From: Cyanoderma ruficeps | Taxonomy: Eukaryota > Chordata > Aves > Passeriformes > Timaliidae | NCBI GenBank assembly: GCA_008694505.1 | Contig: VZDJ01007753.1 | Coordinates: 9,597,555 to 9,661,554, forward strand | Direction of reading: 5' to 3' | Length of the DNA: 64,000 bases | Shown here: one piece after another, positions 1 to 13,000 of the stretch | Layout of the letters: every line of letters starts with the position of its first letter | How positions within the stretch are numbered: position 1 is the first letter of the stretch | Position numbers and translations under genes: made by a program | Notes under the pieces: model-generated | What the model was told of the DNA's origin: nothing | The model's database searches: none | Seen by the model: the letters and a program-made list of their open reading frames with translations, nothing else

Positions 1-3000
1 GAGAGTTTTATAATATTTATTTCTCTATGGAAAGGTGGGTTGCATTTTACATTAGAGTTCTTTAACCTTTCTTAAAACATTAGAGTGTTCTTTAATACTC
101 TTATAAACATTCCTTTATTCCTAAAAGCAAAAGAATTTAAATTAGTATAGAATTTATTGATTTGTTGTGTGATGCATGGAAACTTACAACCCTTTTTTCC
201 CCCTTAACATTTTCCAAACTGAAAAGAATATTCATAAACATGTAGTTACAGAGAAATTCTATGAAGAGACTTACTTCTATATTCATGGAATAAGCAGTCT
301 TGTTTAAGAAAGGGAAGTATTCAAGAAAACAATAGAAGACTAGATTGAGAACCTCAAAATGCCTTTTTTGAACGTAGTCCAATTCACAGAGGCATATCCA
401 TTAACAGATTCAATAAGAAATAATCTGCTGTATAGACACTAATTGTGCTGGCGACCATGTAAGGGCCCTACTCACCAAGAAGGAATTAACTATTCTGTAA
501 ACAGAGAAAGCAATCTAAGTAAATGGGCCATTTGGACATCACTAGCAATAAAATTGTATACTTCTCCTGAGAAAGTTAAGTTTCACTTTCAGGGACAATT
601 TCTTTGTTCCCTTGTCACATAACTTTTATTATGATGTTCACCTTAGGCTTGTCACTGGAACTTTAATATCTTTCACAGAGCATTGTGATAGCCAATCAAA
701 AATTCCTTCCCAAAATTAGTTTTATGGATAGGGAGTATTAAAATCTCAATGCCTCCTAAATATATATTGGAAAATATTTTTCTTTTGCATTTAAGATATT
801 TACAAATTCAAAATACTTTTATTCTGAGCATATGATGCCATGAAGTTATTGAAGATGAGGAAGTCTGTTGGCATTTACCCCATGACTAAACCAAAAAGGA
901 ATTAACTAATGAGTCTCATTAATTTTTGTGGGTGAACACAGAAAACCATCTCTTTCCCCTACTGTTGTGCAGAGTAGGAATTCATTAAGATAGTGTGCTA
1001 ACATGTCAGTAAAATGGAACAAATGCAGGTATAGAGATGTTATTTTATTTATCACTACCCTCCGAACACAATGAACAGAGGAAAACAGAAGGAAGATGAG
1101 TTAAAGTAACTAGAAGATGAAACATGAAAACCAGATATTATACATGTGTTCTGTTTCTCTCAGACTTATGTCTGGCTTCCATGCAATTACAAATAAATTT
1201 CTGAAATGCTTTAAATTTTGAAAAGAGGAAAGATTGAACTCAGAACATAATGACTCAGCTGCTGTAGGAGAAGTTAACTTTTACAGGCTTGTAAGATCTG
1301 TAGAATTGATAGCAAAGTTTCATGGAGGTGATAAATTTTAAGACCCTCAAATGCTGAGTAGTTACTTTGCCAAATAACAAACAATAATGGAACATGAAAA
1401 AGATTTTTCTACATGGCTAGTGATAGAAACAGACATAAACTTTATATCCATTTGCCTGTTTCCAGATGAAAAACTTCAGAAATATTCACTTGAGTTGAAA
1501 ATTCATTCTTTTTTGACAACAGGATAATTGTAACAAGCACACACCTCAAAAGACCAAAGAAGTTTGCAATGGTGATTATATCCAATTTGTGTCAAAACAC
1601 CGGTCCTGAAGAATTCATCGCCTACTATAGGAATAGAGTTAACATCTGAAAACATTTTTATCCAAAATGATTTCGTATGCCTACACTGGATCTTGTTAGA
1701 CTGATCTTTGATAGCTTTGAGGATACAAAACTTAGGAGACTGGATCAGGCTAAAAGATCATCAAAGGTACTGTAATCTGCAAAGCCAGTAGGCTTCCAGT
1801 AATGGCAAAGAGAATTATCAAGGGTGTATGGAAGGAAAATTTTACAAACTCAGAGCATACTGAAAGTCCTTTTTTTCCTTCAGTAGATTTCTGATTTCCA
1901 TAAGGGTTTTTTTAGGGACTTTCTGATTCTCCCCCTCAATGAGGTTATGATAAACATTCTGATATCATATTAACTGAAACTGATGACAGGAAAAAAACAA
2001 AACCTAAACTACAAATGGAAACAAGTTAAGTGATTAGTATTGGGCTAGAGGAATTGGATGAGATCTCACATATTTTTATAGAGCCCAAACAGTGTGGGGG
2101 AAAAAGCCTTACTGTCAAGATGTAACCTTGTTTATTTAACCCTGGGGAACTGCCATCACTTTCTCAGACATTTTTAGTAACATGAATTCCATATGTTCCA
2201 AAGTGATTTCTGTCAAGATGCAGTGTTTATGAAGCTCGAACAGAAGGGACATTTCAAAAGCTGATATATGGTGAAAAGAAGTAGATTTTTGTGCCACATT
2301 GCTATAATCAAGTCTATTTGGAATTAAGACAACTTTAGTAAATACAAAGCGTACAAGATGATTGTTTTAAGTAATAACAGTTAGCATAGTAGTTATGATA
2401 AATACCTAAAAGAAAGGGAAGCAAAGGGGAAGGATGAGATTGTAACTGTGAGCTGTACAGCTTTATCTACCTTTAGCCAGAGTTTATAAACATTGGTGAA
2501 AACAAAAGCCATAGAAAAACCTATTCTCATTTCTTTAACGTGGCAGACATGCCACATCCCAAGGCTTGTTTCTTAGCTAAGAGGGAAAGCCTGTTAAAAA
2601 TGGTGGAGACACCAGAAATTGTCAAGGCTATAGCTAAGTGACAAAGGAACAGCAAACACTGCAGCTATAGAAAATTAAGTACTTCAGTCAAAGGAAAAAA
2701 AAATGAGAGGCAGACAAGATAGATATGTATAAGCAAAAGGAAGACCTAAAACGGTGCAAGAACATCAGTATTCAAGCCATTGAAATGGAAAGCATGTACA
2801 AAACTTCTAGCACACCAGTGAAATAGCAGCTGTAGACCACACAGTCTTTTTCCTCCTTCTGTTTAGGAAAAACTAGCACAACCTAACTTATACACCAGCT
2901 GTAGGAACATGTAATCACAATTAGAGTCCCATTTCATCCATGAGTGGTCATTAACAGTGTTATTTCCGTCTTGGTAGCTCATCAGAAGCATCCAATTTTA

Positions 3001-6000
3001 CTTTGCCAAGCACTGCAAAGACCAAAGAGCAGTACTATGGGCTAGAGACTTCTTTTTTTTTCCCTCTCTGAATAGTATATCATATTCTACTTGGTTCCGT
3101 TAGGGTGGTGTTTGAGGCTCATGCTTACAAGAGGAATATGTAATACAGTATAACTAGAGTATTACAAGGAGAATTTATAAATGAACTTATGTGGTCATAT
3201 GATCTTTTGTTACAGCACTGACCAAGAAATAGTCTTCAAAATTGGTCTGATAACATCCAAGGAAACCTGCATTTTTGGTTCTTCTATAAAATGCTCTAGA
3301 CAAATTATTTTATGACTTGAAGAAGAGGGGAAGGACGCACATAGTGACAGAGATTAATGAGGATGAATTTTGTTGGAATCTGTATTACATTATGTGAAAA
3401 TTCTGCAACTTTCAGGGATGTTTGGATTATTAAATCAGCCTAAACCCTTAAAAAAAATTATGTTGATTATAATGTTCCCAAGCTGATCCCATCATATCAT
3501 GCATTAACTCATTCTTTCAAATTCATTGAGCAAAATCTAGGTCTAAAGGACTGACGATTTTTACAGTCTATAAAGTCTGGGGGGGATGCATTAATATAAA
3601 AAAAAATGATTCCACCCATTCCCTGAGGTTTGGATCTACATATGACCATTTACCCTCATTTACCTTACTTGACCTCTGCAGTGGGAAAAGGTAATTACAA
3701 AACCATTTTTCCTATTTTCAAATTCTATAGTCCAAGGATGTCCTCTGAGTTTTTAGAGTGGACTGTTTACATGATTCTTATTGAAGTCCTGGGTTTTTTT
3801 GGCAATTATCTTTACTTTTTTTCCCCCTCATATTTCTCAGTGTTTAATTTGTGAGGAGATTTGGCCTCTTACTGCTGAACCAATTTTTGTTACAATTCTG
3901 CAGGTTATCTGCTGTAAATGTAGGGCAGCAATGTGTACTCACACACTTGCGCACACAAGGCTACTTAAAATTCTCAGAAGGAAAGTACATCAAAGAGTAA
4001 TACTTAAAAAAAACCAACAAACCAGCCCAACCACAAAAAACATGTAATCCCTAACAGGTGCTCAGCTAAAATTTTCTTCTAAATTAGTTCTATTTTCACT
4101 TATGAATCTGATAAATTAACTTTCTGGAACCACATATTAGGCTAGCCATGAGTGTTCAAACTTGAAAAACATAACCTTTTAATTAAAATTGATAAACAAT
4201 AGATACTGAAGAAAGTATGAGTCAGTCAAATCAAATTAAAATATTTAAGATGGTCTAAAAAATTATTTTAATTCAGAAAGGAATGGAGGTTGACAATCTG
4301 AAGGGATTACCCTATGCTTATTCTCCATACCACAGTCATGTGCTTTTTCAGACTTCATTTTGGAAAGTTCAGGCAAGGGATGAGGAATGGGATTATCTAA
4401 TTACCATAACCAGGAGTAACAGTAAATATTTCTATTAAACTGATAAATTTTTTACTGGTAATGGTCTTGGACTAATAAATAATGGGAATATAAAAGATGC
4501 CATCATAGATTACTTTAGTGTGGTTGGAAAATTTCCATAGTGAACAGTCAGAAGAAGAAGTATAAATAGGAGGTTAAAAAATCCAAGTCTAGTAGTGGAA
4601 AAAAAATCTATTCCTCCACCCTGGAAGCTTTATTTATGACGCATATCTCAAACATATTAAACATAAATTATCATTAAGGGTCTAAACATATGGGAGGTAG
4701 GCATAGGGAGAAGTGAAAAAAAAGGGGGGGAATAGATATAAAAGCTAGAATTTATACTTCAATATTGATTCTGCCTGATGTCCAATCAACTTTTGCAGCA
4801 CTCCATCCAGTGCTCTCAGAATAACAAAGGGTGTCCTTGCCAGTGAAAGACTAGTAGGGTTACAGGTATGACCTACATCTAAGGTTTTATACTGTTCAGA
4901 AATAAGGAAGTATAACTTCAGATCAGTAGGGATTTAATATTGTCTGATGTGAGTTGAGAATCTCTCCAATTTAACTGGCTTTGTGCATTCCCTCAATACA
5001 AACCACAAGTTTGCATGCAAAGCATATTGTCCTTACAAAGATGTTCCTCTCATCATCCACATTTCTGGTTTTCACCAGTAAAGCTGAACATTGGAAAAGA
5101 GTTCTTGAGAGGTTATGGGGATTTGATTGATCCCACATGGAAAAGTTAAATGAAATGGAAAAATAAGTAAAGATAAATACGGCAGGGCTTATTTTATTGT
5201 TTGTCATGAAGCTGGATCCTTGAGTTCTGCTAGACCTGCCCTGGAAAGAGCACTACCTGACTTGCTGCTCCATAATGTGTGCAGATCTAGTACTAAGTGT
5301 TTAAATTGGTCTTTCTGACTCCTTCTAGGCAGCCTCCTATCATCCTTTCTTTAAAGATCTAGTTTTTCATGGGTGCCGCTTGGCATTCTGCACATTCTGC
5401 TCAATCTAGTAGGAAATATGGCCCTGATTTTCAGTTTCCTCTTAGATTTAGTCTTAGGCAATAAAGAGTGGTGAACAATTCGGCTGTCTGTCTTGGTTTA
5501 AGACCTTTAATTGGAATTATCTTTAATGATTCTTGGCATAGAGTAGACATTATTAAAGTGCATCCTTCTAAGACCAACAAATTAATTGTAATTCCAGTTC
5601 TCCATTTTCCTGTTTTCTGTTATCTTCTTCCTACACTTCCCCTTGTTAAATTGTCTCCTGACACAGCTGGTGTAAAGAAGAAGAATTAATTTTCCAAATC
5701 TGGCACTGATATGAAGAGGTTGGAAGTGCAGACATATAATTTTTGAAGCAGTAGTGAAATTCCAGCTCATTGCCAACACTAATAAAGGGTTCTAATTTAC
5801 AGACATGCAAAATGAACTTGAAAAGACATAAATGACACTGAATACTTCATAACTGAATGGATAAATTGTGATAACCAAGTGACAATAGAAAACCTTTGTA
5901 CGCATTATGAGAAAACCAAACTACGTGACAAATGACATAGAACTTGGGTTGTAAAACTTCCAACAGATCTTGGAAACCAATTATTCAAATTCTGTTCTTG

Positions 6001-7277
6001 AACAATGGGCTCACCTTATGTGGCTTTATGTGCCTATCACTATTCCCATTTGTTCAGCAATCTAATTATAGCTTTAAGATTTTTTTCCCTTACTGGAGAA
6101 GAGTCGGGGTGTAGTTAGTCCATGGACTAGCAGTAGGGCATGACACTGCAGCAAGCTGTATATTTTGGCATGGGCTAAATCATCATTTCGATTTCAGGCA
6201 CAGGCAATTGTTTTCATGTGAAGGATTTCAGCAGGAAGATTATTTTCATTGAGCTTCCATGCAAACTCACCAAGAAGCTAAAATGTTCTGTGGGCTTATC
6301 ATTTAACTACAGTAAAACTTCAAATGAATACTTTAAAACTTTTTCTGAGTTTTCACTGCTTGAGGGAAGCACCCTTTAAAACACAAAGAAAAACCTCCCC
6401 ATACTGCACCTGGGTTTTATTTTGGTGCAAGGTACCACTCTGTGAGAGCTGTAAGCAATGCTTATCTTGCAAGATTGGAATCTTACTCATTTTTCTCCAT
6501 TTATTTCTTATATTCCATTTTTAGCTTTTTGCTTATATTGGTTTTGGTTTTCACCCTTATTGCCTCAGTTACTATACTTTAAATGACACTGAGAACTCTA
6601 CTATTAAAAAAAAAAATAAAAGAAGTAAAATTTGGGAAAAATCAAATAACACAAAGAAATATTGATAAAAGAATACTTTCAAAATCTGGAATAGTGACAA
6701 TATGTGTCTGGAATACCTTATCATAAAATAATTAAAATCAAAATGAATTTTTCTTTCAATTTTCTTTTTTGACAGCAGATGTTGTGAACATTAAAAGATG
6801 ACAGTGAATGTAGGGGGAGACATATTAAATGAGTCTCTGACATGACTGACACTTCTGAGTTGTAGGGAATCAACTCATGAAGAAATAATCAAGTTTACTG
6901 ACTTTAAGGCTATCCCTTAGCCTTGTCAAGTAAGCTTTGTCAAGTTCATAAAATGGAGATGCTGAGTCAGAATATGATTAATATTCTAGGAGTTTTATCT
7001 AGGAGTTGAATTATTGAGCAATTAAGATACACTTTTCAAAAGGGGAGATTATTTTTCAAAAAAGCTTAGAATGCTGATTAGAAATAGGCTGAAAATTCCA
7101 ATCAGCATGCATCTGATTTGTTTGCTTGTTCATTTTGATAAAATGGTATTTTATTTGAAGTCAAATATACACTGAAAGAAAATAATGGCAATCTTAATGG
7201 TTTGTTTCACCTACCAGAACTTGTTAGCCTAGCTTTGCCAAGTGTTCAGTTGGTTTGTTGGTTTTAGAAACTGATGA
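1..7277. other. Unique AT-rich noncoding DNA, no gene seen
   Basis: No gene or recognisable interspersed repeat was found. All open frames are short (about 90 codons or fewer), lack known motifs and are of chance length for AT-rich DNA. There are scattered short A/T runs (for example near 3050, 4710 and 6606) and an A/C-rich stretch near 4008-4040. It could be intergenic or intronic; splice-site reading alone cannot decide. Confidence 0.7.
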
Positions 7278-7308
7278 ACATTTATGTAACGTTCACATAA
7301 ATGTGAAC
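7278..7308. repeat. Two overlapping inverted repeats
   Basis: Positions 7278-7287 (acatttatgt) are the exact reverse complement of 7295-7304 (acataaatgt), with a 7-nt spacer. Positions 7291-7298 (gttcacat) also pair exactly with 7301-7308 (atgtgaac) across 2 nt. The two hairpins share bases, so only one can form at a time. No function is known. Confidence 0.85.
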
Positions 7309-7686
7309 TACAAGGACAGAATTATTTCATCTTTAACAGATGTCAGTGTCTCAGCACTAAATCCTGTTTATTTGCAGCATATAATAACAATGTGTTGCAG
7401 TCTGGCTTATGATCTACACTAGTGTCTTCAGCTGTCTGCTGAATATTTAGCCTTGTCTTTGCTATATCAGTAAAGACACACTTTTAAAATTCAAACTGCT
7501 AAGACAGTCTTTGATTTAAAAAAAAAATACTTTTTTTCATTCAGCTTCTGGTATTAGAAAATCTAAGGGATGACATTTGACAGAAGTTTCACCAGACATG
7601 CACTTTTAAAAGAGGTTTCATAGGACACGTGTCTGCCAAAGATTGGAAACAGCTGTCCTTTTGTGATGTTAGGGAGGTATTTGGAG

Positions 7687-8012
7687 ATCACAGAATGACA
7701 CCGCAGTCAAGGTTGTAAAGGGGCCAGAGGTGGGGTCATCTGGTCAAACCTCCCTGTGCAAGCAGTCTTTCCAGGACACATTGCACAGGACTGCATCCAG
7801 ATAGATCCTGAATATCTCCAGTGAGGGAGACTCCACACCCTCTCTGGGCAATCTGTTCCAGTGCTTGTTCGCCTGCACAGTAAAGTGGTTCCTCCTTGTG
7901 TTCAGGTGGAACAGGCAACTATTTCTGCCCATTGCCTCTTGTCCTATTTCTCAGCAGTACCAAAAAGTGCCTAGCTCCATCCTCTTGACAGCCTCCCTTC
8001 AGATATGAACAC
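7687..8012 (-). mobile_element. CR1 LINE fragment, 3' end, older subfamily
   Basis: Read on the minus strand this is the 3' part of an avian CR1 retrotransposon. The plus strand shows hallmark blocks in the usual order: 'cacagaatga' at the 3' end, then 'gagactccacaccctctctg', 'ctgttccagtgcttgt', 'cccattgcctcttgtcct' and 'ctccatcctcttgaca'. Many substitutions suggest an old insertion. It is 5'-truncated, as most CR1 copies are, and no coding capacity remains. The 5' break near 8012 abuts the GPCR-like remnant. Family assignment is from memory of the consensus. Confidence 0.88.
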
Positions 8013-8515
8013 CAGTCAGTCTGGTTGGTGTCATCCTGCTTGCTAGCACATCTGCTGTATGACTCCTTAGGAAATGTCTCTTCTGGATTTAGCTGAAGAT
8101 CAAGTCTACTTTTCTGGGAGAAGTGGTAAAGAGGGCATCATGTCTCACACAGAGCCTCCTATTTCTATGCAGGGTAGTCCTGCTGTCTTGTGTTCTGCAA
8201 AAGTCTTGGTGATGTATGAGTATGAACCTTGAAGGTCTTTCTGAAGAAGCGCATAGTGAGAGCTGTAATGAAGGGGTTAGCCTACGTGTGTAGAGCTATA
8301 CAAGTAGGAGATTGAAGGATGATGTTGCATATTTGCTCTGGAAATACCTTTCTTTCTCCCTGGTGCAGTGACCTGAAAACATTTGCAGGAATGTAATTTT
8401 TCCATCTGACATCTTTGAGTGCTTCCTTCTGTGTAAGCAGGGGAGAAGGATGCTTGCCCTTGAGCAGCTGAGTAGTGATGAAAAGCAGGCATCTAGTCTG
8501 GACATGTTGTGTCAC
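8013..8515 (-). pseudogene. Possible decayed class A GPCR remnant (TM7, helix 8, C-tail)
   Basis: One minus-strand frame reads, in order, an open stretch of 77 codons (8515-8285), a stop at 8282-8284, a second open stretch of 38 codons (8281-8168), stops at 8165-8167, 8159-8161 and 8138-8140, then an open, polar, tail-like stretch (8137 to about 8013). The first stretch ends in a hydrophobic segment (ICNIILQSPTCIALHT). The second begins ANPFITALTMRFFRKTFK. This resembles the end of a rhodopsin-family receptor: TM7, an NPxxY-like box with Tyr replaced by Thr, and a basic/aromatic helix 8. No convincing TM6 lies upstream, so the rest would be missing or frame-shifted. The receptor family is not identified and the match could be chance. 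Confidence 0.35.
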
Positions 8516-9569
8516 CTAATCTTGGGCTACTACTTTTAGTCAGACAAATTGTACCATAATGAGAAAGGAAATAAAATCTTGGAGTTTTATGAGTTTTCCC
8601 TGTCACTACTCTGCATACTAAACAAAGCACAAGCAAAAGCAGATGGTGGGTATTTTAATGCCTTCACATGTCTGTGTATCTAGGGAAAATAACTCCTCAT
8701 CACTGATAGTTTCTGAGTAAGTTCAATAATTTCTATTAAAGTTTTCACAACACGTCTAGAATCCAGCTTTTGTTAGGTTTTCTTTCTCTTAGTGCTTGTG
8801 GGGTTGTTTGTTGGGTTTTTTAAGTTGTTTTTTTTTTTTAATCAAACACATGTTTAGGGAAAAAGAAGCTCCTTGTCAAGAAAATTTACAGCCTTTTTAT
8901 ATTTCCCTGAAAGCATCTATTTTGGTTAAACTGTCAAATTATGCCAATCTCTTGACAGCCAGAAATTATGTGGGTGTCTAATATAAGGAAAACTATTTTG
9001 TTTTCAATTGGGGCAGCATCTGGAGGAGTGTCCAATCTTATACACTGCTCATGCCTATCTAATTTAAAAAGCTGCCAGCTGGTTCAAGCTATGCACATGG
9101 GCTTCATTTTCCTTACTGCTGGAAACTGAAGAATTCCACTGGAGCAAGTCATGTCTGAACAGTGCTTAGTGTTACTCGCTGGGGTCTGATGACAGCTTCA
9201 TGGTGTTATAGTATAATGCACTTCACTGAAAGCTCTGATTAATAACACTTAGCTGATTTTTTTTTGACCAGCCAATTGTTGCCTAGTCAGATCAATTTTT
9301 TTAGAAAATCAAGAGAAGGATTAGTATTGTTGCTTCACCACATGTATAATTCATCATGAACTTTTTCATTATAAATACTAAATATCTGCAATTTATATGG
9401 TCTATATATTGCTGTCTTTTGTCTAATGATTCCGTGGCCACGGTAAGACTAAACTACAGTTATTGGAAAATCAGCTGAGCTCTTACAAACGTACCTACCA
9501 AACAAAGTCTACTACAGGAAGCTTTCAGACTAAATGATGAATGTATTTCACACTTGTGAACTACTGAAG
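8516..9569. other. Unique noncoding DNA between CR1 copies
   Basis: No gene or repeat family was recognised. It contains a T run near 8828-8839 and moderately mixed sequence. The only open frame of note (8796-8981, 61 codons) has no motif and starts in a T-rich tract. Confidence 0.6.
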
Positions 9570-9990
9570 AGTGTCCCAAGGAGGGCTGTGAGAGGCAGCC
9601 CTGTGAGGAGCAGCTGAGGTCACTTGGTCTGTTCAGCCTGGAGGAGACTGAGGGCAGACCTCACTGCAGTTATAGCTTCCTCAGGAGGGGCAGGCACTCA
9701 TCTCTTCTCCAGGTGGGCAGTGCCAGGACCAAAGGGAATGGCCTGAAGCTGTCAGGGGAGGTTTAAGTTGGATATTAGAAAAAGGTTCTTCCCCCAGAGG
9801 GTGGCTGGGCACTGGAACAGGTTCATCAGGAAAGTGGTCACAGCACCAAACCTGACAGTGTTAAAGAAGGGTTTGGGCAATGCTCCTGGGCACATGGTGT
9901 GACTCCTGCTGATGTCCTGTGCAGGGCCAGGAGCTGAACTTGATGATGATTGTGAGTACCTTCCAATGCAGCATATTCTCCGATTCTGTA
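9570..9990 (+). mobile_element. CR1 LINE fragment, 3' end
   Basis: Plus-strand CR1 3' region. Recognisable blocks are 'ctgttcagcctggaggaga', 'cagacctcactgcagt', 'gggaggtttaagttggata', 'gaaaaaggttcttccccca', 'cactggaacaggttcatc' and a terminal run near 9975-9990 with the degenerate 8-bp CR1 end repeat (attctccgattctgta). It is 5'-truncated and diverged, with no coding capacity. The left boundary is approximate. Confidence 0.88.
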
Positions 9991-10013
9991 AAATATTTTC
10001 AAATGCATCCAGT

Positions 10014-10061
10014 GACCTAGTGCATAGATGACCTAGATGACCATAGACCTGGTGCATAGAT
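10014..10061. repeat. Short direct repeat downstream of CR1
   Basis: gacctagtgcatagat (10014-10029) recurs as gacctggtgcatagat (10046-10061), 15 of 16 bases identical and offset by 32 bp. The part between repeats 'gatgacc' motifs. It starts 23 bp past the CR1 3' end, so local slippage or an insertion-related duplication are both possible. Confidence 0.7.
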
Positions 10062-13000
10062 TTTGTAATACCCTGGATATACTATGCAATCATAAAAAGA
10101 ATCCCAAAACGAGGATTTTGGTAGTGTCCCTTAAATGTCATGTGCCCTCAACTTTAAATCTATACATATTAAAATAATTCTGATTTAAAGATGAAAAATC
10201 TTCAACTTATAGCCTTCTGGCTTTCCCTAAAATAAAACACTAAAAACATATTACAGCACCTACACTTCTGTATGCAATAATGCATGAAACATATTTTTTG
10301 TGATAACAGAAGTTAAGGATGGTACTGTAAATAGTCAATGCGAACAGATTTTTCCTCCACATTGGAATAATAAGTGCATGAGCAGTTTCTCTTATTATTC
10401 ATGAATGATCAGAATATCATACGGTAAAGAACATAATTTATGCACACATTTATTTGTTTATTAAAACCAGGATCCATTATATGTGCTTTAACAACCAGCA
10501 CTGCGTAGCCTATTTCTTTATATTTCTTTGCTTGCCAATTATGCTTGAAGGGATGAGACTCACATTTTATCTGAAGCCTCATTAAATATGTTCTGGATGA
10601 AGCACCAGTAATAAATATGAAAAGGAAGGATGTGCTGCTCCCTTCNATTGCCTAGCATATATCACCATAATATTAAACATTTAGCATGCAATACAGAAAA
10701 TAAGTGACGTACAAAGAGTGTTCCAATAAGAAGTAGGAAACCCTACTCCAGTGATATAGTGGCTAACATCCAAACTAGCTTGTCTTGAAGAAAACTCTGC
10801 AAATAAAGAAACAGCAAATATTCTGGTAGTACTGGTAGTATTAGATGGTGACTCTGCAGGTGAACCTTTGTGGAAAGTTTCTTGCAATGATCAATCACAA
10901 ATGGGGACGGCTTTTCGGACTTAATTTTGTACCAAAGTTTGGAGGCCATACACCATGTTTGGACAATGTATTTCCCTGTCTTTTGGGCAAAGTCCACTGC
11001 TCTGCTTTCTCCTTTGTATATCCCAGAGGATGCTTGACAGGTTGGGCCTCTAATTCTGTGCACTTGTCTGATAGACTTGGTTTTTCCTTGCACCTACTCA
11101 CAGTGCCCACCAGTATGCTGGGCTATAATAAACTCTTTTTCTTTATTCCAAATTACTGCTCATAACTTTAATGCAGAAGCTGAGATTTTCAGTGATTAAT
11201 ATGTGACTCAGCATAACTCTGAGCTATGAAACATTTTTATCAGTCTTGTATCTACCAACCAATTAGCTAGTTCATGTCAGATCAAGAGGGGTCAGACTGA
11301 TTTTTTAGTCTGTTCAGACTGAAAGGTTAAGAAGACTACAGTATGGGTTTGCATTTCAAAAGCTTGTTTTTAATGTTCACAACATCTGCTGTCAAAAAAG
11401 AAAATTTAAAGAAAAATTCATGAGAAATTAAGTTTCTTTAAGTCAATCTGGTAGTTTTGAAAAATGTCAAATTAAAAGAAAGGGAAATAAAAGCTTTATA
11501 TTTTTACTTAGTACACTACAATAGATTGTGATACTATAATTTTCTTCTATCTGTTCCAGAATCCTGATTTCTTTTGGAGAGACTGATTAATGACCAAAGT
11601 TGGGTTCAGTTTTTATAGTACTGTATGCTGCCATTGACAGTCTATTCAAGAGACAGACCACAAAGACATCAATGAAACTGTTGTGGGTGCATTTTATGAT
11701 AAAACATAACTTTCTGCTGGAAAATACACTGGTGCAACCCATTCGTATCACATTGGAAGACCAGGTATCAAGCAGAAATATTATTTTTTCAACACAAAAC
11801 AAAACTCCTGTGCTTCATTTAGGAAAGATTTTGTCAGGTTGGTTTTTTTTATAGTCACATGAATTTTCCCTGGCTATCCTTCACCTGCTTATAAATTTTC
11901 AATCCGCCAGGTGACACAAAAATAATAAGACAGGCTTTTTCTCCAGAAGACAAAAATAATCAATTATCAAAAATGAAGCTGCAGAATGAAAGAAACAAGA
12001 TGAAGCCTACATTGCCAACAAGCCATATAAGGCCCAAATAGCATCTAAAAGATCCCAGGCTGGAGCTGCCTCCTGCTTTGTGCTTGCAAAGTTTTCATTC
12101 TTTTTGGAGGTGTTCACCTATGGAAGTCAGAGTCATTGCAGATAATGTAGATAAAACAAGGATTCAGTAAATTTCAACCCTGTCCAAGCAGAGTAGCTGG
12201 TTTGACATAAAACATATGGGAATAATCAAATGAGTAGCAGTAGATTCATATTCTCTTCTGTATTTATCCAAAAGGCTGAGATCCAACATTTATTCTTAAA
12301 TGAAATTAACAATTTCAATTTAACAATTACCTTCAAACATTTGTCATTTAAATGCCTGAATATTTCGTAAGACAAATTATCCATGTCTTTTGGAAGAAAT
12401 ACTGAAAACCAGGTTATACCTCTTCAGGTTCATTAACGCTGAATCTAATATTGCAATATAAATAATTTCCAACCCAATTTTCAGGAACAGAATTAAATAT
12501 TAAAAAAAAAAAAATCAATTCTTCTGCAGCCAAAAATCACATCCAGAGCTGCCACAACTGCTATTGTTAGTAAAGCTCATCTATCTTCCACAATCTCAAA
12601 TCATTTTTAATTAATCCAGACACTGCAAGATAAAGCCCATTACAGCTGATGCTTTCTATTTCATCCCATGTCTTGTATGAAATATTTCTACTAATAATGG
12701 GTCTGACATTTCCTCTTTGAATTCATAGTTGTTTTTTTTTTCTTAAGTGGAAAATGGCCTCCTGTTTGTGGTCTAGATCTTCTCATTATCATGAACTTAT
12801 GACATTAATAAAATCTTTAGTTGACTGTTTGTAATTACTGGGGTTCAAAAGAATGGTTGACAAGATTTTAATGCCAGATCTCATAATGGACCTTCTAATG
12901 GGACAACACAGGATTCTCCTGAAGTAATTTTATCTGTGTCTAATCCCTGCAAAAAACTGCTTCCATAGGCTTAACCCTATTCACATTATATAAGTAAATA

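Noticed and set aside
3900..4047. CA-rich stretch followed by A/C-rich sequence, considered as a SINE tail
   Set aside because: No tRNA-like promoter boxes or target duplication upstream.
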